Source of the DNA: Chitinophagaceae bacterium | GTDB taxonomy: Bacteria; Bacteroidota; Bacteroidia; Chitinophagales; Chitinophagaceae | Assembly: GCA_023957155.1 (NCBI GenBank) | Contig: JAMLHK010000005.1 | Location: 248,001-312,000 of the forward strand | Length of the DNA stretch: 64,000 nucleotides | Direction: 5' to 3' | Shown here: in pieces, positions 51,773-60,415 of the stretch | How positions within the stretch are numbered: the stretch's first letter is position 1 | Layout: every line of letters begins with the position of its first letter | The notes under the pieces: model-generated | The model's database searches: none | The model's input: the letters and a program-made list of their open reading frames with translations, nothing else | What the model was told of the DNA's origin: nothing | Made by a program: the position numbers and the translations under genes

Positions 51773-52207
51773 ATGGCAAAATCTGAAAGACCTAAAAAGA
51801 CTGCAGGAAGTAAAGGTAAAGCTTCCGAAAACAGCGGAAAGAGTAAATCGCTAAAGTCATCATCCGGCCCGAAGAAGGAAGAGGAAGACGAAGATGATGA
51901 TATAGAGATGGATGAAAAACCTGTTGCAAAAGGAAAGAAACCTGTATCCAAATCTTCAAAAGAGGAAGACGAGGATGAGGATGAATTGGATGACCTGCAG
52001 GATGACTGGGAAAAAGTGGATGAAGAGGATGACTGGGATCCGGACTTCGATGAGTTTGATATTCCCAAGTCAAAGGCAAGGAAATCATCAGGTGGGAAAA
52101 AAGGAAAAGACGATGATGATGATTTAGGCATTGATGATGAGTTTAAGGATATGGGCTTGTTTGATGACGGGGGTAGCCGGTACGATGATGATGACGATGA
52201 TTTTTAA
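51773..52207 (+). CDS. Low-complexity Lys/Asp/Glu-rich protein
   Basis: A 144-residue protein. The N-terminal third is Lys/Ser-rich (PKKTAGSKGKASENSGKSKS), followed by blocks of Asp/Glu (DEDDDIEMDE, EEDEDEDELDD, DDDDDLGIDDEFKD) and an all-Asp tail DDDDDDF. The composition is polyampholytic and probably disordered. On the opposite strand a long open frame (51766-52131) exists only because of this bias. It is 10 bases before the pabB-like gene, with which it may be co-transcribed. Function unknown; similar acidic proteins near purA are common in this group. Confidence 0.72.
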   Translation: MAKSERPKKTAGSKGKASENSGKSKSLKSSSGPKKEEEDEDDDIEMDEKPVAKGKKPVSKSSKEEDEDEDELDDLQDDWEKVDEEDDWDPDFDEFDIPKSKARKSSGGKKGKDDDDDLGIDDEFKDMGLFDDGGSRYDDDDDDF

Positions 52208-52216
52208 CAGCATAAA

Positions 52217-53506
52217 GTGAAAAGAACATTTTGTTCCTTTCTTGTTCATGATATTGTAAAAGTAAAAGAGCAGATGCTGGATTGGGCTGACCAGTTCAGC
52301 ATCTGTTGTTTTTTAGACAACCAGCAATATCAGGTACGGGAGCATAGTTATGAATGTTTGCTTGCAGTAAATGCGGTTAATGTTCTTAGGGCCCCAGCCG
52401 GTAAAGCCTTTGAACAGTTGCAGCAGTTTATTGATAAAAATAAGGACTGGTGCTTCGGGCACTTAGGCTACGATCTTAAAAATGAAATTGAAGCGCTGCA
52501 ATCAGGTAATGCAGATGCGCTGCAATTTGATGATCTTTTCTTTTTTGTTCCCGAAATCGTTTTAATACTTAATACCCATGAATTATTAATAGGTATTAAA
52601 AGCGGGGAACATGCTTCTGTTGCCCGTTCGGTGTTTAATCACTCACCGGCGCCTTCTGCTCCGTTACTATCACCAATTGAAATAAAAAGCCGGTTTACCA
52701 GGGATACTTATATTGATACGGTTCGTCAGCTGCAGCGGCACATCCTGCAGGGTGATTGTTATGAAATTAATTTCTGCCAGGAATTTTATAATGATAATGC
52801 CCGCATTGATCCCTTGCAGGTATACAGGGGGTTGAGCCGGGAGTCGCCTAATCCTTTTTCCTGCTACTACAGGCTGAAAGAAAGATATCTGTTATGCGCA
52901 AGTCCCGAGCGTTATCTCTGCAAAAAAGGGAGCCGGCTGATATCCCAGCCTATAAAAGGAACGATGGCAAGAAATAATAAAGATGCCGGGGCTGACCGGC
53001 AGAACAGGGAGATGCTGACGGAAAGTGCAAAAGAACGTTCGGAAAATATAATGGTAGTAGACCTGGTGAGGAATGACCTGGCAAAAATATGTAAAGAAGG
53101 AAGTGTGCAGGTGGATGAGCTGATGGGTATATATGCTTTTCCCCAGGTGTACCAGATGATCTCTACGATAAGCGGGGAAGTAGCCGGTTCGGTTCCGTTG
53201 ACAGAGATGATAAAAGCCACTTTTCCTATGGGAAGCATGACCGGAGCGCCCAAAAAAAGAGTAATGGAACTAATAGAACAATTCGAGCTTACCCGGCGTG
53301 GGCTGTTTTCGGGAGCAGTGGGCTACATTACCCCGGAGCAGGATATGGATTTTAACGTGGTGATCAGGAGTATATTATATAATTCTTCTAACCGGTACCT
53401 GTCTTATCAAACCGGTTCCGCAATTACATATTATAGCAGGGCGGAAGACGAATATGAAGAGTGTTTATTGAAGGCAACCTCAATAAAAAAAGTGCTGAAT
53501 GGTTAA
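52217..53506 (+). CDS. pabB: Aminodeoxychorismate synthase component I / anthranilate synthase component I-like
   Basis: A 429-residue chorismate-binding enzyme. Start is GTG 52217. The chorismate-binding domain has PIKGTMARN with the catalytic-type Lys, ENIMVVDLVRNDL, MGSMTGAPKKRVMELIEQFE and GLFSGAVGYI, and the C-terminal YYSRAEDEYEECLLKA. The PIKGT motif favours PabB (Lys nucleophile) over TrpE (which has Ala or Asn there). It would supply 4-aminobenzoate for folate. The N-terminal 130 residues are diverged, as is usual in Bacteroidota members. Confidence 0.82.
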   Translation: MKRTFCSFLVHDIVKVKEQMLDWADQFSICCFLDNQQYQVREHSYECLLAVNAVNVLRAPAGKAFEQLQQFIDKNKDWCFGHLGYDLKNEIEALQSGNADALQFDDLFFFVPEIVLILNTHELLIGIKSGEHASVARSVFNHSPAPSAPLLSPIEIKSRFTRDTYIDTVRQLQRHILQGDCYEINFCQEFYNDNARIDPLQVYRGLSRESPNPFSCYYRLKERYLLCASPERYLCKKGSRLISQPIKGTMARNNKDAGADRQNREMLTESAKERSENIMVVDLVRNDLAKICKEGSVQVDELMGIYAFPQVYQMISTISGEVAGSVPLTEMIKATFPMGSMTGAPKKRVMELIEQFELTRRGLFSGAVGYITPEQDMDFNVVIRSILYNSSNRYLSYQTGSAITYYSRAEDEYEECLLKATSIKKVLNG

Positions 53507-53522
53507 TCCGGCACTTCTTTTA
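53484..53522. terminator. Bidirectional hairpin between convergent genes
   Basis: AAGTGC (53490-53495) pairs with GCACTT (53511-53516), flanked by an A run on one side and CTTTT on the other. It overlaps the stop of the pabB-like gene and lies just before the 3' end of the transglycosylase gene. Confidence 0.55.
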
Positions 53523-53553
53523 TATATAAGACAGGTAAGTATGCTCCTCTTTT

Positions 53554-54729
53554 TTACTTCTTTTTTATCGGTTTTTGCTCGGCAGCTGTTGACATAATTC
53601 CTTTGGTGCCGGGCAATTCAATTGCTTCAGGATAATTGCTTTTGTCGCTGCTCAATACGATCGTGTTGGCATGCAGCAGCACTTCGATTGATTCATTTAG
53701 TATATCCTGGCGCTTTTCCTTAAACAGCTTCATCTTGTCTTCCGGGAGCTTCATGTCATATCCCTTTGTCACTACTTCTTCCTCAAAGCCCGGATTGTAC
53801 TGTTTAAAGGTTTCCGTTTCCATATCTAACGCTTTGGCGATCACGTTGAGATTATACTTGCCGGAGATATGCAGCACACTTAAGTCGCCCGGGCTTCCGG
53901 CAAAGAGCTTATCCATATTTATCAAAGGAACGTTTTCTTCCTGTTTTTCCAGGATATAGCAGGCCGCTATATATTTTTTAACGTGTGCTCTTGATTCGGC
54001 AGGTAAATAATATTGCAGCTTCCAGAAATCCCGGCTTTGACTTTTCCTGATGGCTGCTTCAACCCTGGAGGAACCGCCGTTATATGCTGCAATAACCAGC
54101 AACCAGTCATTAAACTGGTTATGTAGCAGTTTAAGATATTTTGCCGCCGCATGGGTACTTTTGGTAAGATCCCGCCGGTCATCCCTGTTATGATTAATGG
54201 TTAAACCCATTAATCTGCCGGTAGAGGCCATGAACTGCCAGGGCCCTACGGCTCCTTTACGGGAAATAGCCCCGTTGAACATCTCCGACTCAATGAGCGC
54301 AAGATATTTCAATTCGGTCGGGAGGTCATGGCGTATCATTATCTGATCTATGATCGCCATCTGACGCGCATATTTGGAAGTGATCTTTTCCAGGCGTACT
54401 TCGTGTTTTTTTTCATAATCCCTGACAAAGGAAATAGCCAGGGGATGTAAGGTGCTGTATTTATTTTGGCTGGTTGCCAGTGTTTTAGGTGAAGCGGCTT
54501 CTACGGGTGTCGTCATTTCTGCTTCTGCTGATGAGGTGGTTTCCTCAGCAGCGGAGGTACTTTCTGCCGGGGCAACAACGATTTCCGTCATCGCAATGCT
54601 CGTATCTGTTTCCTGCTGTCCGTAATCTCCCAAATGATTGTCTGTTGCTCCGGCTTTCGATGAAAGCGATATGCAAAAAACAACAATAAAGGAAACAAAA
54701 CCTTTGAATAACATGTTCATAAAACTCAA
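53554..54729 (-). CDS. Lytic murein transglycosylase with LysM-like C-terminus (MltD-type)
   Basis: A 391-residue exported protein with signal FKGFVSFIVVFCISLSSKAG. A Ser/Thr/Glu-rich linker is followed by the SLT-type catalytic domain: LPTELKYLALIESEMFNGAIS (Glu in IESEM is catalytic), GAVGPWQFMASTGRLMGL, RDDRRDLTKSTHAAAKYLK and VIAAYNGGSSRVEAAI. The C-terminal third has LysM-like text (KYNLNVIAKALDMETETFKQ). Cleaves peptidoglycan in the periplasm. Starts at 54729, 54720 and 54714 are possible. Confidence 0.88.
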   Translation of the reverse strand: MSFMNMLFKGFVSFIVVFCISLSSKAGATDNHLGDYGQQETDTSIAMTEIVVAPAESTSAAEETTSSAEAEMTTPVEAASPKTLATSQNKYSTLHPLAISFVRDYEKKHEVRLEKITSKYARQMAIIDQIMIRHDLPTELKYLALIESEMFNGAISRKGAVGPWQFMASTGRLMGLTINHNRDDRRDLTKSTHAAAKYLKLLHNQFNDWLLVIAAYNGGSSRVEAAIRKSQSRDFWKLQYYLPAESRAHVKKYIAACYILEKQEENVPLINMDKLFAGSPGDLSVLHISGKYNLNVIAKALDMETETFKQYNPGFEEEVVTKGYDMKLPEDKMKLFKEKRQDILNESIEVLLHANTIVLSSDKSNYPEAIELPGTKGIMSTAAEQKPIKKK

Positions 54730-55174
54730 TTTTTTGGTTTTCTCCTGTTTTAGAATAGCAATTCCAAAAAGGAGGGTACAAAATAATTGGTTGATTCACA
54801 GTGGATTATAAGTATTCAACATGGGTGAAGCTCGTCAGAGATATTGGAGGGATGAAGTACAAAGGTACTCCTTCAAAATGGATCGGCATAGCTGAAACCA
54901 AAACTATGCCATGATTTATGGTAAAAAGAAATAAATGAAGTATAAAATAGCGTCATTTTGTCTTGTCTCGGTAATTTAGGCATGTTTTGTACCTCATTCA
55001 GACTACTGCAATTAAATGATGAAAGGAATTAGTAGAAAAATTATGCTATCCCGTGTTTTTTTTTACCTTTGCCCACCGCTAAACAAACCGATAATATATT
55101 GGCTGTTTGACGGATAGCGGAAGCGGTAAGTTCTTATAAATTCATATAAATGATATTTCTTCCTTGAGGAGAAA
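54730..55174. other. Intergenic region upstream of tRNA, with hairpin and -7 element
   Basis: 445 bases between the transglycosylase and the tRNA. GGCATAG (54885-54891) pairs with CTATGCC (54904-54910). TACCTTTGCC at 55064-55073 is a good Bacteroidota -7 element. No gene is supported. Confidence 0.4.
55064..55071 (+). promoter_or_regulatory. Candidate -7 promoter element for tRNA
   Basis: TACCTTTG followed by CC fits TAnnTTTG and lies about 100 bases before the tRNA. No -33 TTTG at the right spacing was found. Confidence 0.4.
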
Positions 55175-55248
55175 GGACCCTTAGCTCAGCCGGTTAGAGC
55201 ACCTGACTCATAATCAGGGGGTCGCTGGTTCGAGCCCAGCAGGGTCCA
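55175..55248 (+). tRNA. tRNA-Met (anticodon CAT)
   Basis: A complete cloverleaf: acceptor GGACCCT/AGGGTCC, D-arm GCTC/GAGC, anticodon arm CCTGA/TCAGG with loop CTCATAA (anticodon CAT), T-arm GCTGG/CCAGC with TTCGAGC. The discriminator is A and CCA is not encoded. CAT could also belong to the isoleucine tRNA modified to lysidine. The acceptor starts G-C, so it is not the initiator. Confidence 0.9.
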
Positions 55249-55345
55249 CTACTTCATTTTCCCGGTTGCTTTTATATTTTTCCACGCTCAGAAGAATGTC
55301 TTTATATATTTATTCTCTTTAACCTTTTATTAACCTGTTGCAGGA

Positions 55346-55353
55346 TACATTTG
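55346..55353 (+). promoter_or_regulatory. Candidate -7 promoter element for beta-barrel gene
   Basis: TACATTTG at 55346-55353 lies 17 bases before the ATG at 55370, with a TTTT at 55325-55328 about 17 bases upstream as a weak -33 element. Confidence 0.4.
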
Positions 55354-55369
55354 TCACTTAATTTAAATT

Positions 55370-56092
55370 ATGAAGCGTTTCTTACTGGTTATTTCATTGT
55401 TAGTATGGGGTAGTTTCTTATGGGCGCAAACGGAAACAGATACGCTTTCCCGAAAAAAAAGCCGCAACAGCAGCCAGCTTTCCGGTCGTGCTGCAGACCA
55501 TTTTATGATACAGTTAGGTTATAACGGGTGGGCGGGCTCTCCCGATTCCTTCAGAACGGGGGGATTGAGCAGGACTTTTAACATGTACTTTATGTTTGAT
55601 TTTCCTTTTAAATCAAATCCCCGCTTCAGTGCAGCCGTAGGTGCCGGGTTGGGAACCGATAATATGTTCTTTAAGCAAACTTCGGTTGATCTCCGGAAGT
55701 TTCCGCTGAATTTTGCACATGACACATTAAATACGTATAAAAAATATAAAATCGCTACAGGGTTCCTGGAAGTGCCTGTAGAATTGCGGTATGCTACCAG
55801 GCCGGAAAATTTTAATAAGAGCTTTAAGGTTGCCCTGGGTATAAAAGTAGGTACGATGATAGATGCGCATACGAAGGCAAAAATTACACGTGATGTGGAA
55901 GGATATGGCGGTTATACCCGGAAACTGAAAGACAGGAGAAACTTTAATTCAACCCGGCTGGCAGGTACGCTCCGGGTAGGCTATGGGGTATTTTCGGTTT
56001 TTGGAACCTACCAGTTTAATGAATTTATAAGAGAAGGAGCGGGGCCTAATGTGAAGCCTTACAGTATAGGACTAACCATAAGCGGCTTGTAG
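55370..56092 (+). CDS. Outer-membrane beta-barrel protein (PorT-like family)
   Basis: A 240-residue protein with signal MKRFLLVISLLVWGSFLWAQ. The rest alternates hydrophobic strands of a small barrel: FMIQLGYNGWAGSP, SAAVGAGLGTDNMF, IATGFLEVPVELRYATR, KVALGIKVGTMIDAHTKAKI, LAGTLRVGYGVFSVFGTYQF and YSIGLTISGL. The EVPVELRY strand is typical of the outer_membrane_beta-barrel/PorT-like family. Terminated by a hairpin at 56241. Function unknown. Confidence 0.75.
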   Translation: MKRFLLVISLLVWGSFLWAQTETDTLSRKKSRNSSQLSGRAADHFMIQLGYNGWAGSPDSFRTGGLSRTFNMYFMFDFPFKSNPRFSAAVGAGLGTDNMFFKQTSVDLRKFPLNFAHDTLNTYKKYKIATGFLEVPVELRYATRPENFNKSFKVALGIKVGTMIDAHTKAKITRDVEGYGGYTRKLKDRRNFNSTRLAGTLRVGYGVFSVFGTYQFNEFIREGAGPNVKPYSIGLTISGL

Positions 56093-56240
56093 GTTACGGT
56101 TGTGGTATCCGCTTTATGGGCCTGACTGTTTCCCGGATATAGAAAACATTACCGGCCGCGATGATCAGTGTCATCGGTGGAAAATCAGGATACTACACTT
56201 TACCGTTACTATGCACTGACCGGTTGTAATACATTTAAAC

Positions 56241-56263
56241 GGATGCCCAGGCATCCTTTTTTT
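56241..56263 (+). terminator. Rho-independent terminator
   Basis: GGATGCC (56241-56247) and GGCATCC (56250-56256) form a 7-base stem with a CA loop, directly followed by seven T. About 150 bases after the beta-barrel gene stop. Confidence 0.85.
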
Positions 56264-56303
56264 ATAATGCTTCGTTTACCTTTACTATTCTAAATTTTCA
56301 GTA

Positions 56304-57491
56304 TTGATAGATAAAAAAAATAATTTTTTGAAGGAGGAGAAAGCGGTGCTGATTGGTTTGGTGCATAAAGCCCAGACGGAACATCAGCTGAAGGAGTACC
56401 TTGAAGAACTCGCTTTTCTTACGGAAACCGCCGGTGCAAAAGCAGTGAAAACGTTTTACCAGAAACTACCGCATCCCGACAGTAAAACATTTATAGGCAG
56501 CGGTAAGCTGGAAGAGATCAGGCAATATATTGAGCGGCACGGTGATATCCTGGTAGCAATTTTTGATGATGAGCTTACCGGATCACAGATATCCAATATT
56601 GAAAAAATATTAGGTATAAAAACGATAGACCGCAGCGATCTGATCCTCGATATTTTTGCGCGGCGGGCAAAAACAGCACAAGCGAAAGCACAGGTTGAGC
56701 TGGCACAATACCAGTATCTGCTACCGAGACTACGGGGTATGTGGAAGCACCTGGAAAGGCTGGGGGGCGGCATCGGAACGAGAGGTCCGGGAGAAACGGA
56801 AATCGAGACGGACCGCCGTATCGTACGCGGTAAAATTTCGCTGTTAAGAAAAAAGCTGGAAGAGATAGATAAGCAGGCCTTCACACAACGGAAAGAACGG
56901 GGCGAATTTATCCGTGTGGCCCTGGTAGGGTATACCAATGTGGGGAAATCTACCATCATGAATGTGTTGAGCAAAAGTGATGTATTTGCAGAAAATAAGC
57001 TGTTTGCCACGCTTGACACGACTACCCGTAAAGTAGTTTTTGAAAATACCCCTTTTTTGCTGAGCGATACGGTAGGGTTTATCCGTAAACTTCCTCATCA
57101 CCTGGTAGAAAGTTTTAAAAGTACCCTGGATGAAGTGAAAGAGAGTGATATATTATTGCATGTGGTTGATATTTCCCACCCGCAATATGAAGATCAGATG
57201 AAAGTGGTTGAAAAAACCCTGCAGGACCTGGGATGTTATGACAAACCGGTTATTACCATCTTTAACAAAATGGACCTGTATGTCAGTCATACTTTTGACC
57301 CCTGGCTGGATGATAGCACAAAGGAGCAATTGCTGGAAGAGCTGAAACAAAGATGGATGAATGAAACACAGGGTAATTGCATTTTTATTGCTGCCGTAAA
57401 AAAACAAAATATAGAAGAATTGCGCAAGACGCTCATTGATAAGGTTCGTGAATTGTACCGTATACGGTATCCGTACAAAACCATATTCTGA
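56304..57491 (+). CDS. hflX: GTPase HflX
   Basis: A 395-residue ribosome-associated GTPase. Start TTG 56304. The N-terminal HflX domain (about 1-185) has KTFIGSGKLEEIRQY, ARRAKTAQAKAQVELAQYQY and LERLGGGIGTRGPGETEIET. The G domain (from about 205) has G1 GYTNVGKST, G3 DTVGFI, and NKMD (G4), with a downstream SALxxxx-equivalent AAVKKQN. It rescues or splits stalled ribosomes. Length is normal for HflX. Confidence 0.93.
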   Translation: MIDKKNNFLKEEKAVLIGLVHKAQTEHQLKEYLEELAFLTETAGAKAVKTFYQKLPHPDSKTFIGSGKLEEIRQYIERHGDILVAIFDDELTGSQISNIEKILGIKTIDRSDLILDIFARRAKTAQAKAQVELAQYQYLLPRLRGMWKHLERLGGGIGTRGPGETEIETDRRIVRGKISLLRKKLEEIDKQAFTQRKERGEFIRVALVGYTNVGKSTIMNVLSKSDVFAENKLFATLDTTTRKVVFENTPFLLSDTVGFIRKLPHHLVESFKSTLDEVKESDILLHVVDISHPQYEDQMKVVEKTLQDLGCYDKPVITIFNKMDLYVSHTFDPWLDDSTKEQLLEELKQRWMNETQGNCIFIAAVKKQNIEELRKTLIDKVRELYRIRYPYKTIF

Positions 57492-57557
57492 TATCGCCGG
57501 GCTTTAACAGTGTTTCGTATATATGTTTGAAATACTCATTTTATCTTTTGTATAGCT

Positions 57558-57893
57558 ATGGATGGCAAAGAGAACCGATGGATCCGTATTGCCGGGGATA
57601 TCAGTGAAATACACTTCGGGGATAATAACATGGCTGTAGTAATAGCCGGCGGTAAAGAAATTTGTGTTGGAAAAATGCAGGATGCGCTTTTTGCTTTTGC
57701 TTCCAGGTGCCCACATGCCGGGGGACTTTTACATGAAGGCTGCATAACCGGGTCGGGGGAGGTGATATGTCCCGTACATGGCTATAAATTCAATATACGA
57801 AACGGGTATAATGTAAGTGGCGAGGGCTATTATTTAAGACATTGGGCTGTGGCGGTAAAGCCAGAAGGCATTTTTGTTTGTATAGAGGAGTGA
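57558..57893 (+). CDS. Rieske 2Fe-2S ferredoxin-like protein
   Basis: A 111-residue protein with the two Rieske ligand boxes CPHAGG (near 50, C-x-H) and CPVHGYKF (near 70, C-x-x-H), which bind a [2Fe-2S] cluster. No membrane segment. Such small Rieske proteins act as soluble electron carriers, similar to the NirD/biphenyl ferredoxin group. It is 66 bases after hflX and could share its transcript. Confidence 0.87.
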   Translation: MDGKENRWIRIAGDISEIHFGDNNMAVVIAGGKEICVGKMQDALFAFASRCPHAGGLLHEGCITGSGEVICPVHGYKFNIRNGYNVSGEGYYLRHWAVAVKPEGIFVCIEE

Positions 57894-57914
57894 TCCCGTT
57901 CTGCCATATACCGG

Positions 57915-58709
57915 TTAGTGATTGATCCTGTTACCGGGATTGATATAATCTTTATAACATTCCAGGATATATAATCCTAACTCGGCGTCATTCAGTATAA
58001 CAACAAATCCGTATTCCGGGCGATAATATTTCATAAAGCTTTCTATTTCCGGACTTTCCAGTCCGGTAAGCTTCTTTACAAACAGTTTATTGAACCGGTG
58101 GTCTATATATTTATCCTGTTCTTCCTTGATCAGCCATCCCTGCAAAAATTTCATATTCCTGTTGCGGCGAAAGCGAAACGCGTTGACCAGTTCACCAAGG
58201 TCAACCCCCACGCCTGCACCCAGGCTACCGGGCGATAAAGAAGAAGTGCTTAGTCCCGGCCGGCGATAATTGAAAATCTTTTCATATTCTCTGCGGTTTT
58301 GTAGAGAATCAAAACGGTAGCCGGGTTTTTTTACGGTTACACCGGGCAATTCAATAGCGGATATTTGTATCGCTATATCAAAAGCTGCAGGGTTTTGTAT
58401 AGTGCTTACCGGGTATTTCGGGGTCGCTTTCTCTAAGTAGGAAAACCAGACGGAATCTCCCGGTACTACCCGGATATGGTAAACCCCCGAGGAGTCTGTT
58501 TGTGTGCCGTTACCTGACGTAGTAAGTACGCTTACTCCCGGAAGCGGTATCTTTTGTGTAATATCATATACCGTTCCCTGTATTTCCTGGGCATGAATGA
58601 GTTTGGGAATTGCTGATAGTATACATGATGTGATAATCCATACATATACCCGGTAGCTTTGCTGCCTGTTAAGATATCGTTTTCTCCAATATGCCCTTCC
58701 ACCTTTCAT
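57915..58709 (-). CDS. Carboxypeptidase-regulatory-like domain protein, exported
   Basis: About 264 residues from MKGGRAYWRKRYLN at 58709; the frame opens at 58820 but that part is only the antisense of xylB. The signal (YVWIITSCILSAIPKLIHAQ) leads to a CarboxypepD_reg-like beta-sandwich (IQGTVYDITQKIPLPGVSVL, with DSSGVYHIRV), then a region with GVTVKKPGYRFDSLQNRREY and FIRRNRNM-like helices. The C-terminus ends LEYCKDYINPGNRI-like. The start overlaps the xylB 3' end by about 40 bases. Function unknown. Confidence 0.75.
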   Translation of the reverse strand: MKGGRAYWRKRYLNRQQSYRVYVWIITSCILSAIPKLIHAQEIQGTVYDITQKIPLPGVSVLTTSGNGTQTDSSGVYHIRVVPGDSVWFSYLEKATPKYPVSTIQNPAAFDIAIQISAIELPGVTVKKPGYRFDSLQNRREYEKIFNYRRPGLSTSSLSPGSLGAGVGVDLGELVNAFRFRRNRNMKFLQGWLIKEEQDKYIDHRFNKLFVKKLTGLESPEIESFMKYYRPEYGFVVILNDAELGLYILECYKDYINPGNRINH

Positions 58710-60150
58710 ATAATGCGGTATATGCTTTTTGATTGTTATTCGGTTCTGCAAGGGCAACAGGCTTGTAGTTCTGGAATGCTTCCTGCAGGCTGGTGTAAAT
58801 TCCTGCTCCGATGCCCGCACCTATTGCTGCGCCCACTGCACCGTCATTTTCATATAGTTCTACCGGGATGCCGGTAAGGTTTACAAAAAGATCAGTGAAC
58901 AACGGGCTTAAAAACATATTGGCTTTTCCTGCCCGGATCACCGAAGGATGGATGCCATTCTCTTTCAGGATATCTAATCCATATCGGAACGAGCAGGCTA
59001 TTCCTTCCTGTACGGCACGGAATATATGTGCAGGCTGGTGTGTGGTCAGCTGGAGGTTGTTGATCTGCGCCCCGGTCAGTTTATTGCCCAGCATACGTTC
59101 TGCCCCGTTACCAAAGGGGAATATGATCAGCCCGTCACTTCCCAGGGGAATAGCGGCAGCCTGCTCATTCATTTGTGTATAGGAAAAATGACTGCCGGTA
59201 ATATCTTTTACCCACCTGTTCATAATACCTGTACCGTTAATACATAGCAGAACACCAATACTTTTTTGTGTCTTGTTGTGGTTGACGTGCGCGAAGCTGT
59301 TCACCCTGGATTGAGGATCTCCCGTCAACTGGTCGCTAACGGCATATATTACGCCCGAGGTACCGGCGGTAGCGGCAATTTCACCCGGGTGCATCACATT
59401 AAGCGACAGGGCATTGTTTGGCTGATCACCGGCTTTGTAAGATACGGGTATCCCCGGTTGCAGCCCTAATATAGCAGCGGCATCTGCTGTTACCCGGCCG
59501 TGTATGGAAAATACCGGCTGTACCGGGGGAATTATATTATCCGGAAAGCCCAAATGTTCCATAACGGGCCGGGCAATGCTATCGGATTGAAAATCCCATA
59601 AAATTCCTTCCGACAAGGCAGAAGGCGAAGTGGTTATTTCCTGCGTAAGCCGCATCGAAATATAATCTCCGGGCAGCATGAGCTTGTCCGTTTTCTCAAA
59701 GATTTCCGGTTCCTGCTCTTTCACCCATGCCAGCTTGGATGCAGTGAAATTTCCGGGTGAATTTAAAAGATGTGAACGGCAAAAGTCGGGGCCAATCGCC
59801 TCATACGCCTGGTTCCCTGTGGCAACGGCACGGCTGTCGCACCATATTATTGAGGGACGCAATACCTGCCTGTTCTTATCTACGATCACCAGCCCGTGCA
59901 TTTGATAAGCAATCCCTATGGCTCCTATATCCCCGGGATTAAAACTACCGGAGGCATTCAGCTTTTGTATAGCCCGGCAGGTGTATTGCCACCAGCTATC
60001 CGGTTCCTGCTCTGCCCACCCGGTATGATGTGATATGATGCCGGCTTCAGTTTCAGGAAATTGCGCTGAAGCGATCAGCCGGGTGTCGGCAGCATTTATT
60101 ACAGATACTTTGATGGACGAAGTGCCTACGTCTATGCCGAGAAGTAACAT
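58669..60150 (-). CDS. xylB: Xylulokinase (FGGY family)
   Basis: A 493-residue carbohydrate kinase. The N-terminal FGGY domain has LLGIDVGTSSIKVSV (phosphate loop 1) and a GIAYQMHGLVIVD stretch (near 85). The C-terminal domain has TAGTSGVIYAV, NGTGIMNRWVKDI, and RAGKANMFLSPLFTDLFVNL with NDGAVGAAIGAG near the end. These match D-xylulose kinases. It would phosphorylate xylulose in the pentose pathway. No xylose isomerase or transporter is adjacent; the next gene in transcription overlaps its end. Confidence 0.87.
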   Translation of the reverse strand: MLLLGIDVGTSSIKVSVINAADTRLIASAQFPETEAGIISHHTGWAEQEPDSWWQYTCRAIQKLNASGSFNPGDIGAIGIAYQMHGLVIVDKNRQVLRPSIIWCDSRAVATGNQAYEAIGPDFCRSHLLNSPGNFTASKLAWVKEQEPEIFEKTDKLMLPGDYISMRLTQEITTSPSALSEGILWDFQSDSIARPVMEHLGFPDNIIPPVQPVFSIHGRVTADAAAILGLQPGIPVSYKAGDQPNNALSLNVMHPGEIAATAGTSGVIYAVSDQLTGDPQSRVNSFAHVNHNKTQKSIGVLLCINGTGIMNRWVKDITGSHFSYTQMNEQAAAIPLGSDGLIIFPFGNGAERMLGNKLTGAQINNLQLTTHQPAHIFRAVQEGIACSFRYGLDILKENGIHPSVIRAGKANMFLSPLFTDLFVNLTGIPVELYENDGAVGAAIGAGIGAGIYTSLQEAFQNYKPVALAEPNNNQKAYTALYERWKGILEKTIS

Positions 60151-60359
60151 ACAACTGGTAAAAGGATTTGTTTAAATAAAGGAACAAGATACTAAAAACA
60201 TCGTTTGCTCTCCGTGGTAAGGAGAATTGAATTATGTTTGATTTTCTTTATTTGCCGGCTGCTTGCCATATAACGAAAAAGAGAGCCGGAAGAAGAGCCG
60301 GATACCGGGTTTTAACGCAACTTTACCGCGTTTTCAGCGGTCTGCTTAACCTGAATATA

Positions 60360-60367
60360 TACATTTG
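60360..60367 (+). promoter_or_regulatory. Candidate -7 promoter element for BatD gene
   Basis: TACATTTG at 60360-60367 lies 49 bases before the ATG at 60416. A second match, TATGTTTG, is at 60233-60240. Neither has a -33 at the standard spacing. Confidence 0.4.
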
Positions 60368-60415
60368 TTGTGAGGGTGTGATGGGATGTTAGGTACCCGG
60401 GGAGGAAAATAAAAA

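Noticed and set aside
51766-52131. Ser-rich - strand frame
   Set aside because: Complement of the acidic Asp/Glu codons of the + strand gene; composition is an artefact.
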